From NCBI GenBank assembly GCA_015232395.1, contig JADFZT010000011.1, positions 1 through 64,000 of the forward strand: a DNA stretch of 64,000 nucleotides, in the 5' to 3' direction. Source of the DNA: Magnetococcales bacterium. Its GTDB lineage: Bacteria > Pseudomonadota > Magnetococcia > Magnetococcales > JADFZT01. The notes beneath the pieces were generated by a model. It saw only the letters and a list, made by a program, of their open reading frames with translations. It searched no databases and was not told the origin of the DNA. Position numbers and translations under genes: made by a program. Numbering within the stretch: position 1 is the first letter of the stretch; each line of letters starts with the position of its first letter. Below, one piece after another: positions 53,115 to 62,460 of the stretch.

Positions 53115-54915
53115 AGAGTCCCCGGAGGATGAGGCGTATCGTTTTTATGATGGGGAGGCTGAGAGCTGGCACTCCATCACCTGGCAGGGTATGGCCGAAG
53201 TGGTGGGGCGCTGGCAGAAGGCCCTGCTTCGGGAAGCCCTGCCCCCCGGCTCCCGGGTGGGGATCCTGCTGGAAAACCGCCTGGAGTGGGTCGCCCTGGA
53301 TCAGGCCGCTTTGGGCTTGGGGCTGGTGGTGGTGCCCCTCTATCCCGGGGATCGACCGGAAAATATCGCCTACATCCTGAACGATTGCGGGGTGCGTCTG
53401 CTGCTGGTGGGAGAGGGGCGTGAATGGATGCCCATTGCCGAACATCTGGCTGCGACGAGTGTTCTGGGGCGGGTGATCTCCCTCAGGGGTGGGTTTGGAG
53501 ATGGGGTTGGAGATGGGGTTGCTGACGGCGTTGGAGCCGGAGCCGGAATGGGTGCGGCCAACGACCACGATCCGCTGTTGATTCCGGCGGAGCAATGGCT
53601 GGCTGAAGAGGGAATGCCCCTGCACCGGGGGGAGGGCTCTGGCTGGGATCTGGCCACGATCATCTACACCTCCGGCACCACCGGGCGGCCCAAGGGGGTG
53701 ATGCTCTCCCATCGCAATATTTTGTCCGACGTCTATAACGCCCTGACGGTGGTGCCGACTTATCGGGAGGATCTGTTTCTCTCCTTTTTGCCCCTCTCCC
53801 ACGCCTTGGAGCGCACGGCTGGTTTGTATCTGCCCATGATGGCGGGGGCGCGGGTGGCTTTTGCCCGCTCCATTCCCCTGCTTTCGGAGGATCTGCAACA
53901 GCTGCGTCCCACGGCGATGATTTCAGTGCCTCGGATCTATGAGCGGCTCTATCTTAAAATCCAGGCGGGTTTGGAGCAGGGGTCGTGGCTGAAACAGGGA
54001 CTTTTTCGCCTGGCGGTGCATGTGGGCTGGCAGCGATTTTTAACCTCCCAAAAGCGCAGGGGGTGGGGAATCGATCTGCTCCTGTGGCCACTCCTGCAAC
54101 GGCTGGTGGCGCAAAAACTCCTCAGCCGCCTGGGGGGGCGTCTGCGGGTGGCGGTGTGTGGGGGGGCGCCTTTGGGCCAACAGGTGGCGCGCTTTCTTTT
54201 GGGGTTGGGGGTGCCGGTGATTCAGGGGTATGGCTTGACCGAAGCCTCCCCGGTGATCAGCGTCAATCCGCTGGAGGATAACGATCCCCAAAGCGTGGGT
54301 GTGCCCTTGCCGGGTACGTTGGTGCGGATTGACGAGGCCGGGGAGTTGCTGGTCAAGGGGCCTACGGTGATGATGGGCTATTGGAACAATCCGGAGGCGA
54401 GCCGGGAGGTGTTGGATAAGTGGGGTTGGCTCCACACCGGGGATCTGGCCAAGCTCGAAAACGGCCACATTCGCATTACCGGTCGACGTAAGGAGATGAT
54501 CGTGCTGGCCAATGGTCGCAAGGTGCCGCCGTCGGATCTGGAAAGCGCCATCACCCTGGATCCCCTCTTTACCCAGGTGATGGTGGTGGGGGAGGGGGCT
54601 CCCTATCTGTCAGCATTGGTGGTGCTGGATCGCCAGCGTTTTCGGCAGATGGCGGTTTCCCTGGGGTTGGACCCCGATGATTGTCATCTATTGCAGACCG
54701 AGGTTTTGCGGGAGCAGCTTTTGCAGCGGATAGCCCATCATCTGGGGGCTTTTCCGGGACATGCCAAGATCCGGGTGGTGACCCCTCTGATCGACCCGTG
54801 GACGGTGGAAAACGGTCTGATCACGCCGACTCTCAAGTTGCGCCGCAATCAGATTCAGAACCGCTTTTCCCACCAGGTGGCCGAGATGTATGCAGGACAT
54901 CTGGTGACGTCATAA
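53038..54915 (+). CDS. fadD: Long-chain acyl-CoA synthetase (AMP-forming)
   Basis: 625 residues; ATG 53038 has GAGGGAG ahead. It activates fatty acids to acyl-CoA. ATP-binding motif IIYTSGTTGRPKGVMLSH, GYGLTEASPVISVN, TGDLAKLENGHIRITGRRKEMIVLANGRKVPPSDLE. It belongs to the FAA1/long-chain branch. A Gly/Asp/Val/Ala-rich insert near 155-180 (from a DNA tandem repeat GGAGATGGGGTT) replaces a surface loop. It shares the operon with fadE-fadA-fadJ. Confidence 0.92.
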   Translation: MKKRTPQLTPPWKVDTLSDLFRVRVEESPEDEAYRFYDGEAESWHSITWQGMAEVVGRWQKALLREALPPGSRVGILLENRLEWVALDQAALGLGLVVVPLYPGDRPENIAYILNDCGVRLLLVGEGREWMPIAEHLAATSVLGRVISLRGGFGDGVGDGVADGVGAGAGMGAANDHDPLLIPAEQWLAEEGMPLHRGEGSGWDLATIIYTSGTTGRPKGVMLSHRNILSDVYNALTVVPTYREDLFLSFLPLSHALERTAGLYLPMMAGARVAFARSIPLLSEDLQQLRPTAMISVPRIYERLYLKIQAGLEQGSWLKQGLFRLAVHVGWQRFLTSQKRRGWGIDLLLWPLLQRLVAQKLLSRLGGRLRVAVCGGAPLGQQVARFLLGLGVPVIQGYGLTEASPVISVNPLEDNDPQSVGVPLPGTLVRIDEAGELLVKGPTVMMGYWNNPEASREVLDKWGWLHTGDLAKLENGHIRITGRRKEMIVLANGRKVPPSDLESAITLDPLFTQVMVVGEGAPYLSALVVLDRQRFRQMAVSLGLDPDDCHLLQTEVLREQLLQRIAHHLGAFPGHAKIRVVTPLIDPWTVENGLITPTLKLRRNQIQNRFSHQVAEMYAGHLVTS

Positions 54916-54930
54916 TCTGTGGCTGGGGGA

Positions 54931-55542
54931 TCAGTTTTGGCGCTGGGGGGTGGTTTTTCGCCGTTGATAGCGCCCCCAGCGGGGCACGATCATGAGATAA
55001 ATGCCAGAGAGGGAAAAGAGAACCAGGCAGATCGCGGTGATATCCGACAGCCACTCCCCCACCTCCCCGGCCACCTTTCCGGTGTGTAGATCTTCCATAA
55101 ATTCATCCCAGTCAAAGCGGGATTCCAGCCACTCGCCGTTGGGGGCATAGGTGCGCTGCCAGTAGGATTCCTGCACAAAAAAATGGCCATAGGGGATGGT
55201 GACGATCAGGCGGTGATCTTGGGTTCGGATGTGATAGCTCTGAATGCCCTTGAATTTTTTGCGTTTGACCTGACGGATTTTTTCTTGGGGCCAGAGCTGT
55301 TTGGCCAGGGCCATGGCTTGGTTTTTGTGGACGGGTCGGCGGTTTTTTTCAAACGTATCCGTGATCTCCACTTCCGTCTCAAAAAGGGGCTTAAACCAGC
55401 TCTCATGGTTGAGATAGTAGCCGGTCACCCCAACGATCAGCAGCAAGGGAAAAACCACGAGCCCGGTCCAGGAGTGAATCGACCGAATGACGGCTTGGAG
55501 GGAGGTTCGGCCCTTGGTGGGGCGGTTTTCGCTTGGCTTCAC
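54931..55542 (-). CDS. PepSY-domain membrane protein
   Basis: 203 residues with a GTG start. Two membrane helices (about 18-42 and 165-188) flank a PepSY-like periplasmic region: KNQAMALAKQLWPQEKIRQVKRKKFKGIQSYHI. The first helix SIHSWTGLVVFPLLLIVGVTGYYLN and WLSDITAICLVLFSLSGIYLMI are typical of the PepSY-TM family, often tied to metal-siderophore uptake. It ends 15 bases from fadD on the other strand. No transporter gene is near. Confidence 0.8.
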   Translation of the reverse strand: MKPSENRPTKGRTSLQAVIRSIHSWTGLVVFPLLLIVGVTGYYLNHESWFKPLFETEVEITDTFEKNRRPVHKNQAMALAKQLWPQEKIRQVKRKKFKGIQSYHIRTQDHRLIVTIPYGHFFVQESYWQRTYAPNGEWLESRFDWDEFMEDLHTGKVAGEVGEWLSDITAICLVLFSLSGIYLMIVPRWGRYQRRKTTPQRQN

Positions 55543-56547
55543 GGCAGGTTATAACCCTATTGGGGGGGGCGGGTGATCGGTTGTGTTCCCGGGGGTGGAT
55601 GCATCCGGGAGATCCGGACCACTCTTGGGTGCATGGGGCGTTATCTCCAACAACGCCCACATTCGACCGGCATTATCCCCCGTTGGTTCCCGGGAGGAAA
55701 GAGGGGGCGTGGTCCCGGGGGGAAACAGCCTCCCCGAAGGGCTCCCATTTTCCCGTAACCATGAAAATGGCCGGGAGCCATTCCTGAGACCGGCTTGGGA
55801 CGATTAACAGCGATGGCGTGCGGAACGGACTGAAAACAACGGGATTTTTTTGGGTTTATCGGTGCATTTGCTGCTTCTATCACAAATAATCCGTGTTCTA
55901 AGCAAAATAAATGCTTGAAATTATTCTTATATTTGGCTTAGTGTATATATTGGAGTGTTTAGAAAGGCTTCTTTTTGGGTGGGGAAGCCTCTCCTTCCGA
56001 CACTCCATGACGAGCCCCCTGCTCACTCATTTGGGTGTGAGAGGGGAGGGGGTAGGGGGCTCGTCCAGCTTTTTTTTCGGGATCTTCTCCCACACCATCT
56101 CCATCGCTTAAGTTGTTTTCGTCATTTTGTTGGATGTCATCTTGAGGGTGTGAACATTTTTCACAGACGCCACACCCTGCCGCGTTTTTTCCGCTTCGTG
56201 TTTTTATTCAAAAAAAGCCTCAATAAAACAGCCTTTTATCTATAAATTCCACGCCTCACCAAGGGGCCTCTGCGGGGGTTCTTCGTCTTGGGGGTGAAGG
56301 GGAATTTAATATTTTTCCACCTTCAGGTGGGGGAAACTTCCCCATAAGGATCGGTGATGTCCCTATGGAAGGGATGCGTTTTTGGCTGGAGGCTGTCCAT
56401 GAACGGACAAGACATCAGATATCTTTCAAGAGTAACGGCTGGGGGGTGGGCTTTGGGGTCCAGTTCGGGATGGGGTGCCCCGGGTGAAACAGGCCATGAC
56501 CTTATGGTCAGGATCTGTTTTGCTATCGCTACGCCAGGGGAGTTGCC
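55543..56547. other. 1-kb gap with several hairpins and no gene
   Basis: No frame here has a recognisable domain. Seen: an imperfect stem near 55,740-55,780 (CCATTTTC/GAAAATGG and GGCTCCC/GGGAGCC), AGGGTGTG/CACACCCT at 56,145 and 56,171, and CCACCT-TC-AGGTGG and GGGGAA-AC-TTCCCC just before the histidine kinase gene. It is likely a long leader and spacer. Confidence 0.5.
56009..56065. repeat. Inverted repeat with GACGAGCCCCCT arms
   Basis: GACGAGCCCCCT (56,009-56,020) and AGGGGGCTCGTC (56,054-56,065) are perfect 12-base arms. CTCAC/GTGAG inside adds to the stem. It is probably an intergenic repeat; no T-run follows. Confidence 0.55.
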
Positions 56548-58140
56548 GTGAATGTGACCACCTCCTGGCGGCGTGGGCCGCTATTGTGGACCATTTTGAT
56601 TTTGTTGATCGGTTTTTCAGTGGTGGCCAGTGGTTTTTTGGTCTCCGGACAGCGCCGTCAGCTGAGTCGGCAGGATGACTTCCACCATCAGCTGGAAATG
56701 GCGTTGATCAGCTCCTTTTTGGCGGAAAGTCTGGCTCTGGGAGATTTTTCCCAAGTGGTTGATCATCTGCGGGGATTGTTTGAAAAACATCCAAATATCA
56801 TTGTGTTGAAGGCGATCAGCAAAAATGGTTTTGTGCTGAGCGATCTTTCCCGGTCCCCATCGGAACACGGGGTGGTCCAACTGCAAAGAGAGCTGCCCTT
56901 TGGTAGGGACAATCATCTGACGGTGACTCTGGATATGGATCAATCGGCCATGGAGTCGGCCTTGACGGATCTTTATCACGGGCTGTTGGGGATTTTTGGG
57001 CTGTTTATTCTGCTGCTTTGGGGGGCGTTGTGGGTCACGATCAAAAAGCTGGCCCTGGATCCCATGGCTTTGGAGCGGGAGCGGGAAAATGCCCGGCAGG
57101 CCCATGAGCTGAACCGTACCCTGGAGGAGCAGGTGGCCAAGCGTACGGCAGACCTCAAGTGGGCCAACCACAAGCTGGGTCAGGCCAACCAGGAGCTGGA
57201 ATCCTTCTCTTATACCGTCTCCCATGATCTCCGGGCTCCCTTGCGCAGTCTGAGCGGTTTTTCCGAGGCGCTTTTGGAGGATTATGGCGAGCGCCTGGAC
57301 CATCAGGGTCGCTCCTTTCTGGGTTTCATCCAGGAGGGGAGTCGGGAGATGAACAGCATGATCGAAGGGCTGTTGCATCTTTCCCGGATGACCCGGGGCA
57401 CTCTCACCATGGGACGGATCAACCTGTCGGAAATCATGGCGGAGACCGCCCGCAGCCAAGCCATTCTGGAGCCCAATCGGCGGGTGGAAGTGGAGGTGGC
57501 CCAGGGTCATTGGGTGTGGGGGGATCTGAGACTGTTGAAGGTGCTGTCGGTCAATCTCCTGGGCAATGCCTGGAAATTTACCGCTGAAGGGGATTCAGCC
57601 CTGATTCAGTTTGGTTCCACCACCCGGGAGGGCAGCCCCTGCTATTTCGTTCGGGATAACGGCGTCGGGTTTGACATGAAGGATGCCGACCGGCTTTTTG
57701 CCCCCTTCCAGCGGCTCCACACGTCGGGTCGTTTTGAAGGCACCGGGATTGGTCTGGCTACCGTCAAGCGGATTATCAAACGACATGGGGGTAAGCTGTG
57801 GGCTGAAAGCCAGCCGGGGGAGGGGGCGGTTTTCTTTTTTACCCTGCCTCTCGGGAGCGGGATGGATGGGGAGGGTGAGGAAGTGCTTGCCGAGGGGGAT
57901 GATGTTTCGAAGGAGGATGACCTCTTGATCAAGGGCGATGGTGTTGCGGAGGCGACTGTCGGTAGGGGCGATGGGGGGGACGTTGTCAAAGGTTTGATGT
58001 TTCCGGGCGCCCGGGTGATTAAAAATGGTGACGAGCTGCCGTTGGGGAGGCGTTTGCCCGGGGAGAGGCCGTTGGGGGAGCGGTTGCCGGGGCTGAAAGG
58101 ATTGTGGGAGCGGTTGCCGGTGGAGGAGGAGTCTTCTTGA
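56548..58140 (+). CDS. Membrane-bound sensor histidine kinase
   Basis: 530 residues with a GTG start after AGGGGAG. Two membrane helices (about 12-33 and 145-166) flank a small periplasmic sensor. A coiled linker and HisKA follow with SYTVSHDLRAPLRSL (H226). The ATPase domain has NLLGNAWKF, DNGVGFDM and GTGIGLATVKRII. The last 80 residues are odd: GDD/GDG-rich, then repeats of LPxGxRLPG and ERLPxxxG. The next gene encodes a receiver-GGDEF-EAL protein, a likely partner. Confidence 0.88.
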   Translation: MNVTTSWRRGPLLWTILILLIGFSVVASGFLVSGQRRQLSRQDDFHHQLEMALISSFLAESLALGDFSQVVDHLRGLFEKHPNIIVLKAISKNGFVLSDLSRSPSEHGVVQLQRELPFGRDNHLTVTLDMDQSAMESALTDLYHGLLGIFGLFILLLWGALWVTIKKLALDPMALERERENARQAHELNRTLEEQVAKRTADLKWANHKLGQANQELESFSYTVSHDLRAPLRSLSGFSEALLEDYGERLDHQGRSFLGFIQEGSREMNSMIEGLLHLSRMTRGTLTMGRINLSEIMAETARSQAILEPNRRVEVEVAQGHWVWGDLRLLKVLSVNLLGNAWKFTAEGDSALIQFGSTTREGSPCYFVRDNGVGFDMKDADRLFAPFQRLHTSGRFEGTGIGLATVKRIIKRHGGKLWAESQPGEGAVFFFTLPLGSGMDGEGEEVLAEGDDVSKEDDLLIKGDGVAEATVGRGDGGDVVKGLMFPGARVIKNGDELPLGRRLPGERPLGERLPGLKGLWERLPVEEESS

Positions 58141-58342
58141 ATATCGTATTGTTCCCAAGGTGATGGGTATCTCATGAGGGGATCCCGGGTGGCGATTGTG
58201 GGGGGAGTGGCGTAATCTGGTCGGCAATAAACAGGGTGTTGGGGGCGAAGGGGGAGCACTTATCAGGGGGGAGGGGTTTTTATAGCAAACAGGAGAGAGA
58301 ACGATTGGGCGAGAGCATCCGTCCGGATCGACCGAACAGGCC

Positions 58343-60805
58343 ATGGGCAAGGGATTGCATATATTGGTGGTGGAGAATCTGGAAAGTGATTTTCAGCTAC
58401 TCCTGCGTGCCCTGAAAAAAGGCGGGCTTGATTGTCACGCCCGGCGGGTGGAACACCCGGCAGCGATGCAGGCTGCCCTGGAAGAGCAGGTCTGGGATGT
58501 GGCCTTGGCGGACTATCACCTGCCGGAATTTGGTGCTGAGGAGGCGTTGGCGATCTGGCAAACCCGGGAGAGCAGCCGCCCCTTCATCGTGGTCTCCGGG
58601 GCCATCAGCGATGAAGCCGCTGTCCAACTCATGAAAGCTGGAGCCCATGATTTTTTGCGCAAGGAGCACCTGGTACGTCTGGTGCCCGCCATCCAACGGG
58701 AGCTGGAAAAATTCCGGGAGCGTCACCTGCGTAAGCGCACCGAAGAGGCGTTGATCAAATCCCAGGAGATCGCCCACCTGGGAAGCCTTGATTGGGATCT
58801 GGAAGCTGGAACCCACATTTGGACCTGTGAGGCGTTGCGGATTTTGGGGCTCGGCCCCAACGAGCGGGAGTGGCCTTTCCAGGCCTATCTGGTGGCCATC
58901 CATCATGAAGATCGAAAGCGGATAGAGGGGCAGATCGAGGACTATTTGCACGGCTGTGAAAGTAGCCTGGAGCTGGAACATCGCCTGGTGCGAACCGATG
59001 GCGAGGTGCGCACTGTCAGATGTCTGGGAGAGCTGACCCGTCATGATAATGGTACCCCCAGACGGCTTCTCCTCACCCTCCACGACGTCACCCATCGACG
59101 CCAGATCGAAAGCGCTCTGCAAGTCGCCACCAAAGCCTTTGAAAATGCCACCGAAGGGGTGTTGGTGACCGACGGCGATGGATACATTCAATCGGTCAAC
59201 CCGGCCTTTACCGCCATGACCGGCTATGAGGCCTGGGAGGTCAAGGGCAAAGGCCCCGATCTGCTCAACTCCAAACGCCATCCGCCGGAATTTTTTCAGG
59301 AGATGTGGCAAACCCTCCTCAGCCAGGGGCGCTGGGATGGCGAGATCTGGAACCGACGCAAAAATGGTGAGGCTTTTCCCGCCAGGCTCTCCATCATCGC
59401 TGTCCACAGCTCCCAGGGAGCACTCAGCCACTATGTGGGGGTGCTGACTGATCTCACCGACATTGTCCGCTCTCGGGAGGCCCTCCGTCACCAGAGCTAT
59501 CACGATAGCTTGACCGAACTCCCCAACCGAAGCCTCTTCCATGATCGCCTGGCCCAGTCTCTGCGTCAGGCCAAGCGCCATCAATGCCGTCTGGCGGTGG
59601 TGCGTTTCGACCTGGATCATTTTAAAAATATCAACGATAGCCTGGGACACGCCTGGGGGGATGCCCTGCTTCAGGAGGTGGCCAAGCGGATGCGCAGTAC
59701 CATCCGTCAGGGGGATACCGCCAGTCGTTTGGGTGGGGATGATTTTGCCCTGGTGCTGCCGGATCTGGAGGGGGTGCCCGAGACGGTCCGGGTGGTGCGT
59801 AAGGTGGCTGGGGTGCTTTTTAAGCCTTATCACATTGAGGAGCGGGAATTTTTTCTGACAGCGAGCATTGGTGTGGCCCTCTTTCCGGACGATGGCACCG
59901 ATCCCGATATTTTGGCTCAAAATGCCGGACTCGCCATGACCCGGGCCAAAAAGGGGGGGGGAGATGATCTGCAGTTTTATACCCCGGCCATGGGAGAGGC
60001 GGCCTTGCGTCGGCAGGCTTTGGAGGAAAATCTGCGAGGGGCGCTCAAGCGGGGAGAGTTTTTGCTCCATTATCAGCCCAAGGTGGATTTGGTCTCTGGA
60101 CGCATCATCGGCATGGAGGCTTTGGTGCGTTGGGACCACCCCGATGTGGGCTTGATTCCCCCCGATGAATTTATCCCCTTGGCCGAGGAGACCGGCCTGA
60201 TTGTGCCTCTGGGAGAGTGGGTGCTCAGGAGCGCCTGTCACCAGACCCGGAAGTGGCTTGATCTTGAGCTGGGGCCCTTGCGGGTGGCGGTCAATCTTTC
60301 CGGTCGGCAGTTTCGCCAGCAGGATCTGGTGGCGTTGGTCCAGGAAACCCTGGCCACGAGCGGTTTGCCTGCGGAATCCTTGGAGCTGGAAATTACCGAA
60401 AGCACCATGATGGACGATGTGGAGCAGGCCCGTAACACCCTGGAGGAGTTGAGCCGCTTGGGGTTGCATATCGCCTTGGATGACTTTGGCACCGGTTATT
60501 CCTCTCTTTCCCACATCAAGCGTTTTCCCCTGCAAACCCTCAAGATCGACCGCTCTTTTATCGGTGATCTCAAGGTTGATCCGGATGGCGAGGCGATTAT
60601 TTCTGCGGTGATCTCCTTGGGCAACAAGCTCACCCTGACTGTGGTGGCTGAAGGGGTGGAGACGGAGGATCAGTGGCAATTTTTATCCCAAAACGGCTGT
60701 AGTGAGATGCAGGGTTTTCTGTTCAGCCGCCCCTTGCCGGTGGTACAGTTTGAATCCCTGCTGCGTGAGGAAGGCATCAAAATGGGTGGATCCCGGGAGG
60801 TATAG
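58343..60805 (+). CDS. REC-PAS-PAS-GGDEF-EAL protein with GGDDF site
   Basis: 820 residues, the same plan as the 38.6 kb protein. Receiver with D57 in [14 protein letters not shown] domains (about 130-260, 265-385; [14 protein letters not shown]), GGDEF written [13 protein letters not shown] (Glu to Asp) with RQGD as RxxD site, and EAL with [26 protein letters not shown] and [17 protein letters not shown]. The EAL half looks intact; cyclase activity is uncertain. It lies 200 bases after the histidine kinase. Its TAG stop is formed by the first bases of a MITE-like element. Confidence 0.92.
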   Translation: MGKGLHILVVENLESDFQLLLRALKKGGLDCHARRVEHPAAMQAALEEQVWDVALADYHLPEFGAEEALAIWQTRESSRPFIVVSGAISDEAAVQLMKAGAHDFLRKEHLVRLVPAIQRELEKFRERHLRKRTEEALIKSQEIAHLGSLDWDLEAGTHIWTCEALRILGLGPNEREWPFQAYLVAIHHEDRKRIEGQIEDYLHGCESSLELEHRLVRTDGEVRTVRCLGELTRHDNGTPRRLLLTLHDVTHRRQIESALQVATKAFENATEGVLVTDGDGYIQSVNPAFTAMTGYEAWEVKGKGPDLLNSKRHPPEFFQEMWQTLLSQGRWDGEIWNRRKNGEAFPARLSIIAVHSSQGALSHYVGVLTDLTDIVRSREALRHQSYHDSLTELPNRSLFHDRLAQSLRQAKRHQCRLAVVRFDLDHFKNINDSLGHAWGDALLQEVAKRMRSTIRQGDTASRLGGDDFALVLPDLEGVPETVRVVRKVAGVLFKPYHIEEREFFLTASIGVALFPDDGTDPDILAQNAGLAMTRAKKGGGDDLQFYTPAMGEAALRRQALEENLRGALKRGEFLLHYQPKVDLVSGRIIGMEALVRWDHPDVGLIPPDEFIPLAEETGLIVPLGEWVLRSACHQTRKWLDLELGPLRVAVNLSGRQFRQQDLVALVQETLATSGLPAESLELEITESTMMDDVEQARNTLEELSRLGLHIALDDFGTGYSSLSHIKRFPLQTLKIDRSFIGDLKVDPDGEAIISAVISLGNKLTLTVVAEGVETEDQWQFLSQNGCSEMQGFLFSRPLPVVQFESLLREEGIKMGGSREV

Positions 60806-61041
60806 TAGGTCTACCTCAGAATTGGATACTCTTCTCTGGCTCGTCATCCCCGCGAAGGCGGGGATCCAGAGAGATAATCATGGCCCTCAAGGAAAAACCA
60901 ACTCTTCAGCAAGATCGGTATTTTGTTGAAAGTGAAGCAAAATTTGGAAGGTTTCGTGCCAGACGCCCTGGATTCCCGCATTCGCGGGAATGACGAAAAA
61001 ATACAACGGCATATGTTCAATTTTTGATTCGAATGGCTATA
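60801..61041. mobile_element. MITE-like element, copy B (241 bp)
   Basis: It begins TATAGTAGG at 60,801 and ends GAATGGCTATA at 61,041. Inner inverted repeats are CGTCATCCCCGCGAAGGCGG (from 60,843) and CGCATTCGCGGGAATGACG. It is organised like copy A at 24,257-24,494 and almost as long, though the centres differ. It overlaps the stop codon of the GGDEF-EAL gene. Confidence 0.75.
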
Positions 61042-61446
61042 TCAGACTCTGCTTCATCCCAGGAGAGCGGAGATGCCTTCCAGATAAATGAGATTTGAAT
61101 GCCTGGTTCCACCGGGGTGGCAGCGCTTCTTCTTCAGCCCTCTCTTCGAATTCCAGTCTTCTCTGGAAACTTTTCTTCATTTCCCTGTTTTTTTCAATCA
61201 GTTGCCAACCATCTCTACGCTTTTCCCTTAACTGGGGCATGGTTTTTGCGGCTTATGGTTCCTGATTGGGACAGATTCACAATGAGGGGGGGAGGGGTTG
61301 CCTGGATGTTTGAAGCGGTTGCCGTGGTTGGTGGCAGTATGGGATAACGGTGGCTATTATCGATAGTTAATAGATAACTGTCTGAATTTGGAACACATTG
61401 CCCCTTTGGTGTTGTCTGGGGTGGAGGAATTCGAAAAGGAGGTCGG
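61042..61446. other. 400-base gap before the epimerase gene
   Basis: No coding frame with a recognisable domain and no clear hairpin. The last 60 bases lead into the epimerase ribosome site (AAAAGGAGGTCGG, directly before the ATG). Confidence 0.5.
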
Positions 61447-62436
61447 ATGATCACCCTGGTGACGGGCGGGGCCGGTTTTATTGGCAGCCACTTGGTGGAG
61501 TTGCTTTTGAATGCGGGACATCGGGTCCGTGTGGTGGATGATTTTTCCACGGGTCGTGGGGAAAATCTGGCCACCCTGGCAGATCATGCCCAGCTGAGCG
61601 TCCATCGGGTGGATATCCGCGACAAGGAAAAGCTCACCCCCTGTTTTGAAGGGGTGGAGTGGGTTTTTCACCTGGCGGGTCTGGCGGATATCGTACCTTC
61701 CATCGAAGAGCCCGAGCGCTATTACAGCGTTAACGTGACGGGCACTCTGAACACCTTGGAGGCGGCCAAAAATGCTGGCGTCAAGCGTTTTGTCTATGCC
61801 GCTTCCTCCTCTTGCTACGGCATCCCGGACCACTTTCCCACCCCTGAGAGTGCCGAAATTCGCTGCCAATACCCTTATGCCCTGACCAAACATATGGGGG
61901 AGGAGTTGGTGTTGCATTGGGCCAACACTTACCAGCTGCCAGCACTTTCCCTGCGTCTTTTCAACATCTACGGTCCCCGCTCCCGCACCACTGGGGCTTA
62001 TGGCGCGGTGTTCGGGGTGTTTTTGGCTCAAAAGCTGGCCAACAAGCCTTTTACCGTGGTGGGGGATGGGGCTCAAACCCGGGATTTTACCTATGTCACT
62101 GATGTGGCGGAGGCTTTCCATGCGGCGGCCCGATCCCATATTTCCGGGCGCACCTTTAATGTCGGCAGTGGCGCTCATCAATCCATCAACCGCCTGGTGG
62201 AACTTTTAGGGGGGCCGGTGACCTATCTTCCCAAGCGTCCTGGAGAGCCGGATTGTACCTTCGCTGATATCCGCCTGATCGAGGCTTTTTTGGGTTGGCA
62301 GGCTCAGGTCCCTTTTGAAGAGGGGGTTAAGCGCATGCTGGGTCAGATTGAGGCTTGGGGGGATGCGCCGGTTTGGGATACCGAATCCATAGCACAGGCT
62401 ACTTCGGCTTGGTTCCGTTATTTGGGAAAAGAGTAG
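61447..62436 (+). CDS. NAD-dependent sugar-nucleotide epimerase/dehydratase
   Basis: 329 residues. Extended SDR: VTGGAGFIGSHLVELLL, VVDDFSTGRGENL, YAASSSCYG, and catalytic YPYALTKHMGEEL, then RLFNIYGPRSR and QTRDFTYVTDVAEAFHAA. This resembles GalE/WbpP-type UDP-hexose 4-epimerases, but 4,6-dehydratase or decarboxylase relatives share most of these blocks. AAGGAGG lies ahead of the start. It is followed closely by a cytidylyltransferase/kinase, so the two likely act in one surface-sugar route. Confidence 0.87.
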   Translation: MITLVTGGAGFIGSHLVELLLNAGHRVRVVDDFSTGRGENLATLADHAQLSVHRVDIRDKEKLTPCFEGVEWVFHLAGLADIVPSIEEPERYYSVNVTGTLNTLEAAKNAGVKRFVYAASSSCYGIPDHFPTPESAEIRCQYPYALTKHMGEELVLHWANTYQLPALSLRLFNIYGPRSRTTGAYGAVFGVFLAQKLANKPFTVVGDGAQTRDFTYVTDVAEAFHAAARSHISGRTFNVGSGAHQSINRLVELLGGPVTYLPKRPGEPDCTFADIRLIEAFLGWQAQVPFEEGVKRMLGQIEAWGDAPVWDTESIAQATSAWFRYLGKE

Positions 62437-62460
62437 ACCCTTTTTGGGGGGGTGGGAAAA

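Noticed and set aside
55681-55800. Riboswitch in the gap before the histidine kinase
   Set aside because: Hairpins are present but the conserved cores of cyclic-di-GMP, cobalamin or other common riboswitches were not found, and the distance to the gene is large.
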